DNA of 64,000 nucleotides from Deltaproteobacteria bacterium. Lineage in GTDB: Bacteria; Myxococcota_A; Polyangia; Polyangiales; Ga0077539. Numbering within the stretch: position 1 is the first letter of the stretch; the number at the start of each line of letters is the position of its first letter. Made by a program: the position numbers and the translations under genes. Below are positions 7,201 through 15,826 of the stretch, piece by piece. The stretch covers positions 1-64,000 of the forward strand of contig JAUXYJ010000079.1 of NCBI GenBank assembly GCA_030694465.1, written 5' to 3'. The notes beneath the pieces are model-generated. The model searched no databases and had not been told where the DNA came from. It was given only the letters and a program-made list of their open reading frames with translations.

Positions 7201-9642
7201 CTTGTCGCCAAGGGCCATGTGCTCGGATACCTCGACGACCCAGCGTCGGCGACCGCAGCGCGCGAGTCGTTTGCGCAGGCGCTTGTCCTTGATCCCAAGG
7301 CCTCGGCGGCCATCGAGGGGCTGCTGCGCGGAGAGATTCCGGCGCCGCGCGATGTGCGCATTGCGGGATGGCTCAGGAGCCGCTCGTGGTGTGCAGAGCA
7401 TCCCGCGTTGCGTGCGGGCCTCGCGCTGGCTGCGGCCAATGTGCACACGCTCGCCGGACGCACGAGCGAGGCGCTCGACGATCTAGAGACCGTGCTGGTC
7501 CATGACCCGCGTTGCTTCGATGCCCTCGAGGCCTCTCGCATGTTGCGAGAACAGCGTCGGGAGTACACCGCTGCGCTGTCCTTGGCCCGCAGCGCGAGCG
7601 CCACGGCGACGTCGCCGGCCAACGCGGCAGACATCGCGCTCGACGCCGCGATGCTCCTCGCAGGGCCTCTCGGTCAAGAAGAAGACGCGCTTGAAGCGGG
7701 CCTTGAGGTCCTGGCCACCCAGCCGAGCCACGACGGAGCCTTTGCGCTCTGCACGCAGCTGTTGACCAGCAGCGGACGCTACGCCGAGCTTCACGAGGTG
7801 CTGCGTCGGCATGGCGAGGCGATCGCGAACGGACCTGAAAAAACAGCTATTTTCTTACGTGCAGCGAGCCTCGCCGAGCACTCGCTCGGAGAGCCACGTG
7901 TCGCGCTGGACAACTTGGTGCGCGCCGATCGATCGAGCCCTCGCGACGAGCGTGTGCTTGAGCGACTCGCACAAGTGCACTCAAAGCTCTTGCATTGGGC
8001 CGAAGCGCTGAGCGCGTGGGGAGCGCTCTTGAGTCTCAATGTCGACCCCAAGACGCAGCGTCGCGCGACGCTCGCACGCGCCGCGATCTGGATGGACGAG
8101 CTACCGGATTTTGTCTCTGCGTGTGTGGCGTTGGCCGCGCTGTACGCCGGCGATCCGGGGGACCGCGAGGTCGCCTCGGCGCTCGCGCGTGCGAAGGCTC
8201 TGTCCGGGGATGGGCGGGCGGCACAGCAGCTCTTTGCAGACCTCGCGAGCAGCGCGCCAAACGCTGAGGAGCGTGTGCGTTGCTATTACGCCAAGGCAGA
8301 CATCGAGCGGTTTGCGATGCACGACGAGGCCCAGTGGCACGCGACCACGGCCAAGGTCGTCTCGCTCGCGCTCGAGGCACCTGAGATTTTGCCCATGGTC
8401 GAGGCTTTCTGCGATCGCGAAGATGCTTGGGAGACCTTTGTGCAGCAGGGCGAAGAAGCCATTGTGCATGCTGGGCCCAGCCGTCCCGGAGCCCTCGCGT
8501 TGCGAGCGAGCATGGCACGCGCCTCAGGGGCCAAGCTCAACGATACCGCGGGCGCTGAGCAGCAGTGGACGCGCGCGATCGCAGAGTTTCCGCGAGCGAT
8601 TGAGCCACGGTTAGCGCGTGTGCGGGCGCTCGGTACTGGGAGCGAGCTGCTTCAGCTTCAAGACCTTCGGGTGGTGCTCGAGATTGACCCAACCTGCGCA
8701 GACGCGTTTGTGCTGATCGCACAAGCGCAACAGCGAGTTGGCAACGTGATCGGCGCGGGCATCGCGGCTACGTCTGCGTTGTTACTCGGCGCGAGCGATC
8801 CCAGCATCGAGGCGATCGCAGCGGCCGCGGTCGCGCCTCCTCCGCGCGCCGACGCGCTGTCGGCAGACGAGGCCCTGCGCGTGGTCGTCGGAGAGTCCAA
8901 CCGCGGGGCGCTCACCCGGATTATGACCGCACTCGATCCGCATTTGGGAGAGCTGTTTCCTGCGAAACTCGAGGCGCTCAGGGGCTACACGAAGGCGCCC
9001 GAAAATGTGGCCAATGTGCAGGTCTTTCGCACGATTTTGCGGTCGCTCGCGGCCCCCTCGGCGCACCTCTACCGAGGGCGAGACAAAGAGATCCATGTCG
9101 CGCCGAGTTTGCCGCCCACGCTGGTGCTGGGCTCGGACTACTTTTTGGATTCGGCGTTGCCGTACTTTATTTTTCAGTGCGCGGTGTTTGCGTCACGCGC
9201 GGCCGCCAACGCACTGGTCGCGCGTATTGCGAGCAGCGAAGAGCTCGTCGCGTTGATCGAGGCGGTGCTCGATCTCAACAAGGACGAGCCCGTGCACCGC
9301 GAGCTGCGCAAGCGCGTGAACTCGGTGCTGCCTCGCAAGACCCGCAAGGACATCGAGCGCTGGGTCGAGGAGAGCCCTCTCAACGTCGCCGTCGAGGTTC
9401 CGCAGTGGGAACACCAAGAGACCCTGCGGAGCCTTCGCTTGGGCTTGGTGTTTGCGCGAGACCTGCGTGTGGTCGCACAGATTTTGGTGCCTGAGGCGTT
9501 CGCCTCGGCAGACCTGACCGAGCGAAGAAAGCTCCTCGCGAGTTCTAAATGGCTAGCCGATTTGCTGCGATTTTCGGCGAGCACCGAGTGCAGTCTCGCG
9601 CTCGAGCAGGTGTTCGCGACACGCAGCCCACCCGTGGCCTAA
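4216..9642 (+). CDS. Giant TPR-repeat protein (1808 aa)
   Basis: I start this at ATG 4216, with GAAGG about ten bases upstream; the frame is open back to 4066, but those 50 residues look non-coding. Residues 1-45 are very acidic (DLIDDDDEDLEQEDL). Residues 45-165 are Pro/Ala-rich and disordered. From about 280 to 1500 the protein is a long alpha solenoid of TPR-like units, shown by repeated patterns such as AIEAYDAAISMDPELF and ALDLYERAFDADPQNLAAL. The last 280 residues are a different helical domain without a clear family. There is no signal peptide or membrane segment, so it is probably a cytoplasmic scaffold. It resembles the 2579-residue protein at 21.4-29.2 kb in repeat style. The partner proteins are unknown. 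Confidence 0.85.
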   Translation: MATEQDGKPDDSQHRRVEVIDLIDDDDEDLEQEDLAEEEPSAAGSVSVPPPPVAPASPPASTANARPATPPLRTPAPTMTTPVIPAPRGSVPPPRMVSVPPPPPPQVTPRGVSPSEEREALKQAPLPVIAQPSAIASPVASVPQEPTGASVALSSLRRTLPPMTIPMTPLDDPDLAPPTAQSTFVERIARERESLTSAQPTRAAMSLAASAIASWAHAKPLDQESVSRANSLSKEDHLVAWTARLLTEQAGASRETVNGLLRRELTLVSGHRERVALLLRLGTAELQDSALEQAERLAREAATLDPKDPSAWELLATALLRRRNHKDAVLALASMADSVDDPALRSVGYACAASVREATTDDVVGTIALFRKSVEAHAGHLSAWAALERLHLRAGSYADHARTLIAQGAQCDHAQTASELFGRAGDVFFWVLQDGRTAIRCYEHSYSLDPSTSIALEKLLTVHESMANYALIPACIERLLRTATGAPMRAALLCSAGEVFCAHLDQLEDGIATFRRALDHHPTYAPALSSLAALYLRANRLDEYAAIRQLEADRMEDSRERASVLASLAELHEAQLANVDTALDLYERAFDADPQNLAALDGIERLLRRRNELAALRFRYERAMEVCSDASRKRALAQALAALCLELGDTQQSVALLLDCAKAPPDHAYTLLSLARAQALHGDWQGHAATLSRQAEITTDPHEQARLFHRIATVLEVRGGDRERALAAWQKLLTKQPRHEVALHAVARIHSAAGRWDDAASAERSIVQQMEAGALCAVRWLWLGRIYEKRLGKQDKAIEAYDAAISMDPELFVARIALERLLRSNNRVPRLIELCEQQAERASVSANRRASLVRAARLAELLLQDSVKAQALYDRAASASPDPSDALWGSLRLHESKGTWPKVEQRLLSLLELAPTPITRMRVLLRLSRLYEQRLHALPKAAACLEDAIETHSAAAMHALDRLRLARIDGAPDVLAKWMGRVADVTSDRRLARAMLVAKGHVLGYLDDPASATAARESFAQALVLDPKASAAIEGLLRGEIPAPRDVRIAGWLRSRSWCAEHPALRAGLALAAANVHTLAGRTSEALDDLETVLVHDPRCFDALEASRMLREQRREYTAALSLARSASATATSPANAADIALDAAMLLAGPLGQEEDALEAGLEVLATQPSHDGAFALCTQLLTSSGRYAELHEVLRRHGEAIANGPEKTAIFLRAASLAEHSLGEPRVALDNLVRADRSSPRDERVLERLAQVHSKLLHWAEALSAWGALLSLNVDPKTQRRATLARAAIWMDELPDFVSACVALAALYAGDPGDREVASALARAKALSGDGRAAQQLFADLASSAPNAEERVRCYYAKADIERFAMHDEAQWHATTAKVVSLALEAPEILPMVEAFCDREDAWETFVQQGEEAIVHAGPSRPGALALRASMARASGAKLNDTAGAEQQWTRAIAEFPRAIEPRLARVRALGTGSELLQLQDLRVVLEIDPTCADAFVLIAQAQQRVGNVIGAGIAATSALLLGASDPSIEAIAAAAVAPPPRADALSADEALRVVVGESNRGALTRIMTALDPHLGELFPAKLEALRGYTKAPENVANVQVFRTILRSLAAPSAHLYRGRDKEIHVAPSLPPTLVLGSDYFLDSALPYFIFQCAVFASRAAANALVARIASSEELVALIEAVLDLNKDEPVHRELRKRVNSVLPRKTRKDIERWVEESPLNVAVEVPQWEHQETLRSLRLGLVFARDLRVVAQILVPEAFASADLTERRKLLASSKWLADLLRFSASTECSLALEQVFATRSPPVA

Positions 9643-9658
9643 GGGTGCCGTCGGCGCG

Positions 9659-10096
9659 CTAGAGACCGTCGTCGTAGCGTCGGCGAGTCCACCGGATGGA
9701 CGGCCCGGACTCGATGAACATCGCGGATTGGCGCCAACCTCCGCGGCCATCTTCGCCCGTGAGAATCAGCGTCATGCGGTCGCTGTCGGTGCCCAAAATC
9801 GGCGCGCTCTGACCGCACGGCTCACGCGCTAGCAAGAGCGCAGGGCCCGCGTCGGTCGGTAGGCGTTCGATCTCGACACGGCACGCGCGCGCGGCAAAGG
9901 TCCCCTCGCAGACCACCCTTGTCCGGAGCGTCAAAGTCGCAAGTGGGCGCCACTCGCCCTCTCGGACAGCCTGCGCGCTTGGGGGAATTTCGATGTACGA
10001 CGCGCCACCGTTTTCGCCCGCACCGGTACGACAACTCGAAGCGCACAAGGCCGCGAGCACAGAGAGCACCCCGGCAAATAGTGTCTGGAAATTCAC
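9659..10096 (-). CDS. Small putative lipoprotein
   Basis: A 145-residue protein with a GTG start. It has a hydrophobic signal (LFAGVLSVLAALCA) followed by a lipobox-like ASSC at residues 19-22. The mature domain is short, has a few cysteines (VVCEGTFAARACRVEIERL) and looks like a small beta-rich fold. It is convergent with the giant TPR gene, 16 bp away, and divergent from the VanW gene. The function cannot be read from the sequence. Confidence 0.6.
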   Translation of the reverse strand: MNFQTLFAGVLSVLAALCASSCRTGAGENGGASYIEIPPSAQAVREGEWRPLATLTLRTRVVCEGTFAARACRVEIERLPTDAGPALLLAREPCGQSAPILGTDSDRMTLILTGEDGRGGWRQSAMFIESGPSIRWTRRRYDDGL

Positions 10097-10263
10097 AGTA
10101 TTTTCTCAGGTCAGGCGGTGGATCGAGTGGCACATCTCGAAGAGATCCTTGCGGCAAATCGGCGCTGGAAACTCCCACGCAATGCGCGATCTGCGCTATG
10201 CCGAAGTGCCGTGTGGGCCAGTGTTCTTTCGAGCAGGCTCGCACACAAGGATTGCGCGATCGA

Positions 10264-11847
10264 ATGAAGCTACCTCCTCTGCCCGTCCTCTCTGTGCTCT
10301 TTGCGTCCGTCGGTGCGGCCTCGGGCTACTTGCTCCTGCCCGAGCGAAGCGTCGAAGCAGCGACCAGACCGAGCATTCGGGTTCTGGGTCAAGAGCTGCA
10401 CCCGGGACGAGACGCACTCACGACAGCGCGTGCGGTGGCGCGGCAATTCTTGCGGCAACATGTTCGTGTGACCTCTCGTGTGTTGGTCACCGTGCAAGAG
10501 GGCGACGCGCTCAGGACGCGCGAAGAAGAGCGCGTGGTCGAGCGATCCCGCGAAGATTTTGGCGCGCGGGTCGACGAGACCATGCTGGCGCATTTGATCT
10601 CGTCCGCTACCGACCCGACGTCGCCGTTGTTGCGACACCACGCGGCGATCGCGGCGGGCCGTCCGATTGAGCTTCCGGTCCCTGTGCAGCTCAACGGCGC
10701 TGTGGCTTTGCCGCTGTTAATGCAGCTCAAAGAAGAGGTGGACCACGCGCCAGTCGATGCTCGGTTAGACGTCGAGTCGCGCTCGGTTGTGGCCGAGCAA
10801 CCGGGTCGACACATGGACGTGTACGCCACGCTCGCGCGGCTCGACGACGCCCTGGGGCGAGGTACCGCGAGCATCGAAGCGGTCGTGAGCACCTCCCCCG
10901 CGCGCGTGACCCGCGCGCAGCTGGCCAACGTCGAGATGCGCGAGGTCCTCGGGTGGTTTGACACCAGCTACAACGCGGACGAGAGCAAGCGGGACCGCAC
11001 GTACAATCTGCACCTCGCGGCGAGCAAAATTAACGGCTACGTGTGGATGCCTGGAGAGGTCTTTGACTTCAACGCCGTCGTAGGCGACCGGTCTGAAGCG
11101 AACGGGTTTCGCATGGCCACCGTGATCTCTGCGGGTGAGCTGATCGACGGAGTCGGCGGTGGGACATGCCAGATCGCCGGGACGCTCCACGCGGCGAGTT
11201 TTTTTGCAGGGCTCGAGATCCTGGATCGCAGGCCCCACACGCGGCCGTCGGGCTACATCAAGATGGGCCTCGACGCGACGGTGGTGTACCCCAGCATTAA
11301 CCTTCGTATGCGAAACAATCTCCCTCATCCCGTGGTAATTCACACGCGGTTGGGTGGTGGCAACGCGCGCATTGAGCTCTTGGGGCCCGCGCGAACGCGT
11401 GCGGTCACGTTTGTTCGCAAGATCATGCACGTCGAGCGGTTTCCGACGAGGGACATCCCAGACGCGAATTTGGCACCCGGACAGCGTGTCATCACGCAGC
11501 GCGGGATCCCTGGATTTCGCGTGCGGCGCTATCGCATTGTGCGCGACGGAGACCAAGCCGTTCGCGAGCGTTGGGAAGACACCTATCCGCCCACCGTCGA
11601 GATCGTTCACGTAGGCACAGGCGGTGGATCCGGCGGAACACCCAACCCCGATGACCACCCCGAGTACACCGCGGATCAGTACATGGCGACCGTCCAATCG
11701 CCGGGCGAGACGCGCATGCAAGAGGTGCGTCGACCGGGGATGACCGGGGTCGCCGGATGGATGGTTGCGCAGGGATTCTCCAGGGGAAATGCCTCTGCCC
11801 CCGCGCCCGCTGCGCCGAGCCCCCGCCCTGCCCCGCGGCGCCGCTGA
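10264..11847 (+). CDS. VanW-family protein
   Basis: With ATG 10264 the protein has 527 residues and begins with a signal/anchor (LPVLSVLFASVGAASGYLLL). AAGGA lies about 12 bases upstream; the frame is open further back, but that part is antisense to the neighbouring lipoprotein gene. Residues about 225-375 are a clear VanW domain: YNLHLAASKINGYVWMPG, FDFNAVVGDR, VGGGTCQIAGTLHAA and RPHTRPSGYI. The region before it may be the peptidoglycan-binding-type domain that often precedes VanW. The last 60 residues are Pro/Ala-rich. VanW proteins occur with vancomycin resistance clusters and also widely outside them, with no proven reaction; no van genes are near here. A role at the cell envelope is inferred. 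Confidence 0.85.
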   Translation: MKLPPLPVLSVLFASVGAASGYLLLPERSVEAATRPSIRVLGQELHPGRDALTTARAVARQFLRQHVRVTSRVLVTVQEGDALRTREEERVVERSREDFGARVDETMLAHLISSATDPTSPLLRHHAAIAAGRPIELPVPVQLNGAVALPLLMQLKEEVDHAPVDARLDVESRSVVAEQPGRHMDVYATLARLDDALGRGTASIEAVVSTSPARVTRAQLANVEMREVLGWFDTSYNADESKRDRTYNLHLAASKINGYVWMPGEVFDFNAVVGDRSEANGFRMATVISAGELIDGVGGGTCQIAGTLHAASFFAGLEILDRRPHTRPSGYIKMGLDATVVYPSINLRMRNNLPHPVVIHTRLGGGNARIELLGPARTRAVTFVRKIMHVERFPTRDIPDANLAPGQRVITQRGIPGFRVRRYRIVRDGDQAVRERWEDTYPPTVEIVHVGTGGGSGGTPNPDDHPEYTADQYMATVQSPGETRMQEVRRPGMTGVAGWMVAQGFSRGNASAPAPAAPSPRPAPRRR

Positions 11848-11909
11848 TCCCTCCACTCACACTCCGCACATGCCACGGCCCCACGGATCGTGGCAGCCTT
11901 GGCTCCGCA

Positions 11910-13121
11910 ATGAGCACAACCGCGCGGACTCTCGAAGGCAAACACGTACTGCTGATCGTCGGGGGTGGGATCGCGGCGTTTAAGTCAGTCACCCTCGCGC
12001 GAGAGCTCCTCGCGAGGGGCGCTACGGTAGACACCCTCATGACCGACGCGGGGCAGCGCTTCGTGGGCGCGGTGACCTTCGCGGGGATCACCGGTCGTGC
12101 GCCCTTGACGGACCTGTGGGATGCGAGTTTTTCTGGCGAATTGCACGTAGAACTCACCGATCGCGCGGACCTCATCGTGGTCTGCCCGGCCACCGCGGAC
12201 TTGATGGCCAAGGCCGCAGCGGGGCTGGCCAACGATCTCGCGACCGCGGCGCTCTTGTGCGCAAAAAGCCCGGTGCTCTGGGCGCCTGCGATGCACACGC
12301 GGATGTGGGATCACCCGTCAACGCGCAGCAACATCGCAGCGTTGCGCGCGCGCGGAGATCTTATGGAGGGTCCCGTCGTGGGAGCTCTCGCAAACGGCGC
12401 CGTCGGAGCCGGGCGAATGAGCGAACCCACAGCGATCGCCCTCGCCGTCGAGCGTGCGCTCTCGCCACGCGACCTCTTGGGCGTGAGGCTCTTGGTGAGC
12501 GCGGGACCTACACACGAAGCCCTCGACCCGGTGCGATTTATCGGCAACCGCTCAAGCGGAAAAATGGGCATCGCGATCGCCGACGCTGCCGCCCGGCGCG
12601 GGGCAGAGGTCACGCTGGTGCACGGCCCTATCGCGATTCGTCCTGCGCATTCGTCAGTAAAATTGCAGCCTGTTCGCTCTGCACGCGAGATGCAAGACGC
12701 GATCACCGCGCTGCGCGATGTGCACGATGTGATCGTGATGGCCGCCGCAGTGGCAGACTATCGACCGGCCGAGGTCGCGACGCAGAAGATCAAAAAGAGC
12801 GGCGAGACCCTCTCGATCGAGCTGGTCAAGAACCCGGATATTCTCGCGGGGCTCGGGAGCTGGCGCGGCGAGGCCAAGCGACCCGTCTTGGTCGGGTTTG
12901 CAGTCGAGACGACGGACCTCGTCGGCTATGCGCGCAAGAAGCTCGAGCGAAAACGCTGTGATTGTATCGTAGCCAACCTCGCGTCCGACGGCTTTGAGGG
13001 AGACGACAACGTAGTGACCATTGTCTCAGCAGACGGCGAAGACGCGCTGGGACGGGCGCCCAAGTCCACCGTGGCAGGCGCGCTGCTCGACCGAATCAAG
13101 GCTCTGCTCAAGACGGTCTGA
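11910..13121 (+). CDS. coaBC: CoaBC: phosphopantothenoylcysteine decarboxylase / phosphopantothenate-cysteine ligase
   Basis: A bifunctional enzyme of CoA biosynthesis: it joins cysteine to 4'-phosphopantothenate (CoaB) and decarboxylates the product to 4'-phosphopantetheine (CoaC). At 403 residues from ATG 11910 it has the usual length. The N-terminal flavoprotein half shows GGGIAAFKSVTLARELL, VCPATADLMAKAAAGLAND and the signature PAMHTRMW. The C-terminal ligase half shows SAGPTHEALDPVRFIGNRSS followed by KMG, then KIKKSGE and LVKNPDIL. It begins 62 bp after the VanW gene on the same strand, so co-transcription is possible. The family assignment is secure. Confidence 0.96.
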   Translation: MSTTARTLEGKHVLLIVGGGIAAFKSVTLARELLARGATVDTLMTDAGQRFVGAVTFAGITGRAPLTDLWDASFSGELHVELTDRADLIVVCPATADLMAKAAAGLANDLATAALLCAKSPVLWAPAMHTRMWDHPSTRSNIAALRARGDLMEGPVVGALANGAVGAGRMSEPTAIALAVERALSPRDLLGVRLLVSAGPTHEALDPVRFIGNRSSGKMGIAIADAAARRGAEVTLVHGPIAIRPAHSSVKLQPVRSAREMQDAITALRDVHDVIVMAAAVADYRPAEVATQKIKKSGETLSIELVKNPDILAGLGSWRGEAKRPVLVGFAVETTDLVGYARKKLERKRCDCIVANLASDGFEGDDNVVTIVSADGEDALGRAPKSTVAGALLDRIKALLKTV

Positions 13122-13246
13122 GCACCCACAAAAATGCCATTGGCTTCTTCGCAAACTGCTAACCTTCGGGGACCCAAGTGCGATGACGGTTTTGGGCCTC
13201 GCAAACCAGTGCGTGGCGCGGACCCATCGTGGCGTGAGAGAGAAGA

Positions 13247-14125
13247 GTGGTGAGTGCGTCGATGAAGCTCGAGTGTCAGTCGTGCCTTCTGCAGTTTGAT
13301 GCGATTGGTGGGGATCCAGGCGCACGGTGTCCGCGTTGCGGCTCTACCAACGTGACCCAAGGGAGTCTCCCGAGCGCGAGCGCTTCGTCGGCAGCCGTTG
13401 CGCCGCCGGTGCAAGCGATCGCGGCGACCATCGCGCAGCCGATGGTGCCTCCGATGGGCGGGGCCACTGGCTCGAGCGCACCCATCGCGCCGATGTCACA
13501 TGGCCCCCAGGCCACCGCGGCGCCTGCGTACGGGGCGCCTCCTTCCCCCTACGGGGCGCCTCCCTCGCCTTACGGGGCGCCTCCCTCGCCTTACGGAGCG
13601 CCTCCCTCGCCCTACGGGGCCCCTCCCTCGCCCTACGGAGCGCAGCCGCCACCGAGCCCCTACGGCCCGCCTCCGGCTTCTGCGTATGGGCAGCAGCCAC
13701 AGAACCCCTACGGCCAGCCTCCCAGCCCCTACGGAGCCCCCCAAGCGGCCCCGTACGGAGGGCAACCTGCCCCGTACGGGCAACCCCAGTACGCCCAACC
13801 CCAGCAACCGATGGGCGGCTTTGGCGGGCCCCAGATGGGCTTTGGCGCACCCCAGATGGGCATGATGCCCTATGGCAACCCGCAGATTGAGTCCGAGCAG
13901 AAGAAAGCCCTCACCCTCACGGTCTTGTCCTTCTTGATCGCGCCGCTCTTTGGGATCATCAGTTTGGTATATTACCAAGGCTCAAAAGACGCGGCGAATC
14001 GCGGGGATTATGCGACGGCGCTTCAGAAAGCGAAGAGCTCGCAGACTGTGGGCTACGTCACGCTTGGGATTGTCTCGATGGTCTTCGTCGTGGCGTGTAT
14101 CGCGGGGATGGCCGGGAGCATGTGA
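13247..14125 (+). CDS. Zinc-ribbon, YGAPPSP-repeat, dispanin-like membrane protein
   Basis: A 292-residue protein with three parts. Residues about 8-33 form a zinc ribbon with two CxxC pairs (CQSC and CPRC). Residues about 45-205 are low complexity, including five exact YGAPPSP heptads and then looser YG-Q-P units. The last 75 residues carry two hydrophobic segments around SKDAANRGDYATALQKAKSS, the pattern of CD225/dispanin-like membrane modules (hydrophobic segment, polar loop with a GDY-type turn, hydrophobic segment). The start is GTG 13247 with a purine-rich GAGAGAGAAGA before it; ATG 13262 is the alternative. The zinc ribbon probably faces the cytoplasm. The function is unknown. Confidence 0.8.
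   Translation: MVSASMKLECQSCLLQFDAIGGDPGARCPRCGSTNVTQGSLPSASASSAAVAPPVQAIAATIAQPMVPPMGGATGSSAPIAPMSHGPQATAAPAYGAPPSPYGAPPSPYGAPPSPYGAPPSPYGAPPSPYGAQPPPSPYGPPPASAYGQQPQNPYGQPPSPYGAPQAAPYGGQPAPYGQPQYAQPQQPMGGFGGPQMGFGAPQMGMMPYGNPQIESEQKKALTLTVLSFLIAPLFGIISLVYYQGSKDAANRGDYATALQKAKSSQTVGYVTLGIVSMVFVVACIAGMAGSM
13529..13633 (+). repeat. In-frame 21-bp tandem repeat encoding YGAPPSP x5
   Basis: Five units of 21 bp, nearly identical in DNA as well as protein, within the linker of the zinc-ribbon protein; degenerate YG-containing units continue to about 13800. DNA-level identity suggests recent expansion, so copy number may vary between strains. Confidence 0.9.
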
Positions 14126-14133
14126 GCCAACGG

Positions 14134-14155
14134 GGGCGCTTTATTTTGAGCGCCC
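14134..14155. terminator. Bidirectional hairpin between convergent genes
   Basis: GGGCGCT and AGCGCCC form a 7-bp stem around the T-rich loop TTATTTTG, directly after the stop of the zinc-ribbon gene and at the 3' end of the small minus-strand gene. It could end both transcripts, although there is no long T run after it. Confidence 0.5.
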
Positions 14156-14422
14156 GGCTCGCTGTCTGACGATCACGGTGAGCACGGCGGGGACCATCGC
14201 GGCGCGCTCGTCGTCGCTCCACTCGAAGCGTCGAAGCACACCGGCGATGAGCTCGATCTGCGCGTCAATTTGCGCGCGATCGTCCACAAAGAGCGTCGCG
14301 ACGCCTTTGAGCATACAGAGCCCTCCTTGGCTAATCCCTGCCTTGAGGGCCTCGCGTCGGACGGCGAGCCCCTTGGCTTTGCAGAGCTCAAGGAGAGCGT
14401 CGAGCAGAGGTTTTCCGCGCAT
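14141..14422 (-). CDS. Small hypothetical protein downstream of isocitrate lyase
   Basis: A 93-residue, mostly helical protein, 47 bp downstream of the isocitrate lyase stop on the same strand, so it may be the last gene of the glyoxylate operon. It has no signal peptide or membrane segment. The N-terminal part (LLDALLELCKAKGLAVRREAL) and the C-terminal part (RRFEWSDDERAAM) look like short amphipathic helices. I do not recognise the family. Coding status is supported by its placement and frame composition only. Confidence 0.5.
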   Translation of the reverse strand: MRGKPLLDALLELCKAKGLAVRREALKAGISQGGLCMLKGVATLFVDDRAQIDAQIELIAGVLRRFEWSDDERAAMVPAVLTVIVRQRAGRSK

Positions 14423-14469
14423 AGAAGTGCTGGGGGACTACACTGTCTGGCGGCGCGGGTCGAGCGCAA

Positions 14470-15774
14470 TTAGAACTGCGATTTCTCAGTCGATTCGCTG
14501 AGGGCGAGCGTGCTCGAGAGGCCGCCGCTGATCACTTCGCTCACCGCGTCGAAGTATCCGGTGCCCACCTCGCGCTGGTGACGCGTGGCGGTGTATCCAG
14601 CGCGTTCGCTCGCGAACTCGGCCTGTTGCAACCGCGAGTACGCCGTCATGCCTTCTTCGCGGTAGCCCTTGGCGAGCTCGAACATGGCGAAGTTCAGCGC
14701 GTGAAATCCCGCGAGGGTCACGAACTGAAACTTATAGCCCATCGCGCCGAGCTCGCGCTGAAACTTGGCGATGGTCGCGTCGTCGAGGTTCTTCTTCCAG
14801 TTAAACGAGGGCGAGCAGTTGTACGCCAGCATTTTTCCTGGAAATTCTCTGTGGACACCCTCTGCAAATAGCTTGGCTTCGTGCAGGTCCGGCGTGCTCG
14901 TCTCGCACCACAAGACGTCTGCGTAGGGCGCGTACGCGAGCGCTCGCGCGATGGCCGTCTCGACGCCATGCTTCAACCGAAAAAAGCCCTCGGCGGTGCG
15001 CTCACTCGACGCGATAAAGGGCTTGTCGCGTGGGTCGTGATCCGACGTGATGAGCTTGGCGCTGTCTGCGTCTGTGCGAGCCACCAAGAGCGTTGGGACG
15101 TTCATGACGTCTGCGGCCAAGCGCGCTGCGACAAGCGTACGAATAAACTGTCCCGTGGGCACGAGGACCTTGCCACCGAGGTGTCCGCATTTCTTCTCGC
15201 TCGCGAGCTGGTCTTCGAAGTGCACGCCCGCGGCGCCGGCTTCGATCATGGATTTCATCAGCTCGAACGCGTTGAGCGGCCCGCCGAAGCCCGCCTCGGC
15301 GTCGGCCATAATGGGCGCAAACCAGTCACGCTGCGCGGCGCCCTCGGCGAGCTCAATTTGATCCGCGCGTTGGAGGGCACGGTTGACCCGGCGCACAACG
15401 TTGGGGACCGAGTCCACGGGGTACAAGCTCTGGTCTGGGTACATCTGGCCCGAGGTGTTCGCGTCGGCTGCGACCTGCCAGCCCGAGAGATAAATCGCTT
15501 CGAGTCCTGCGCGGACCATCTGAACGGCCTGGCCACCCGTGAGCGCGCCGAGCGCTTGCACGTAGGGCCGCTCGGTCATCAGCTGCCATAGCCGTCGCGC
15601 GCCACGGGTCGCGAGGGTCTGCTCGACCACGACCGAGCCACGCAACCGCGCGATGTCCGCGTGCGTGTAAGGGCGCGTGATGCCTGCCCAACGGGGCGAG
15701 TCTTCGCGCTCGCCTCCGAGGGTCCGGACTTCGCGCGTGTGGGTGCTGTTGCTCGGGATACTTTCGACGGTCAT
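14470..15774 (-). CDS. aceA: Isocitrate lyase
   Basis: Cleaves isocitrate to glyoxylate and succinate, the first step of the glyoxylate shunt, which allows growth on acetate or fatty acids. The protein has 434 residues, normal for bacterial ICL. The active-site signature KKCGHLGGKVLVPT is intact near residue 190; further family blocks are YPDQSLYP near the N-terminal third, FAPIMADAEAGFGG, and NCSPSFNWKKNLDD. The start ATG 15774 has AGGAG eight bases upstream. It lies 52 bp after malate synthase on the same strand, an aceB-aceA operon, with the likely regulator divergent upstream. Confidence 0.97.
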   Translation of the reverse strand: MTVESIPSNSTHTREVRTLGGEREDSPRWAGITRPYTHADIARLRGSVVVEQTLATRGARRLWQLMTERPYVQALGALTGGQAVQMVRAGLEAIYLSGWQVAADANTSGQMYPDQSLYPVDSVPNVVRRVNRALQRADQIELAEGAAQRDWFAPIMADAEAGFGGPLNAFELMKSMIEAGAAGVHFEDQLASEKKCGHLGGKVLVPTGQFIRTLVAARLAADVMNVPTLLVARTDADSAKLITSDHDPRDKPFIASSERTAEGFFRLKHGVETAIARALAYAPYADVLWCETSTPDLHEAKLFAEGVHREFPGKMLAYNCSPSFNWKKNLDDATIAKFQRELGAMGYKFQFVTLAGFHALNFAMFELAKGYREEGMTAYSRLQQAEFASERAGYTATRHQREVGTGYFDAVSEVISGGLSSTLALSESTEKSQF

Positions 15775-15826
15775 TGCGAATCTCCTGATGTACGAATGGT
15801 GTGAAAAAAACGATGCAACGACGCGC

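Noticed and set aside
10264..11847. Vancomycin resistance gene cluster
   Set aside because: Only a VanW-family protein is present; no ligase, dehydrogenase or dipeptidase genes are near, and VanW occurs widely without resistance.
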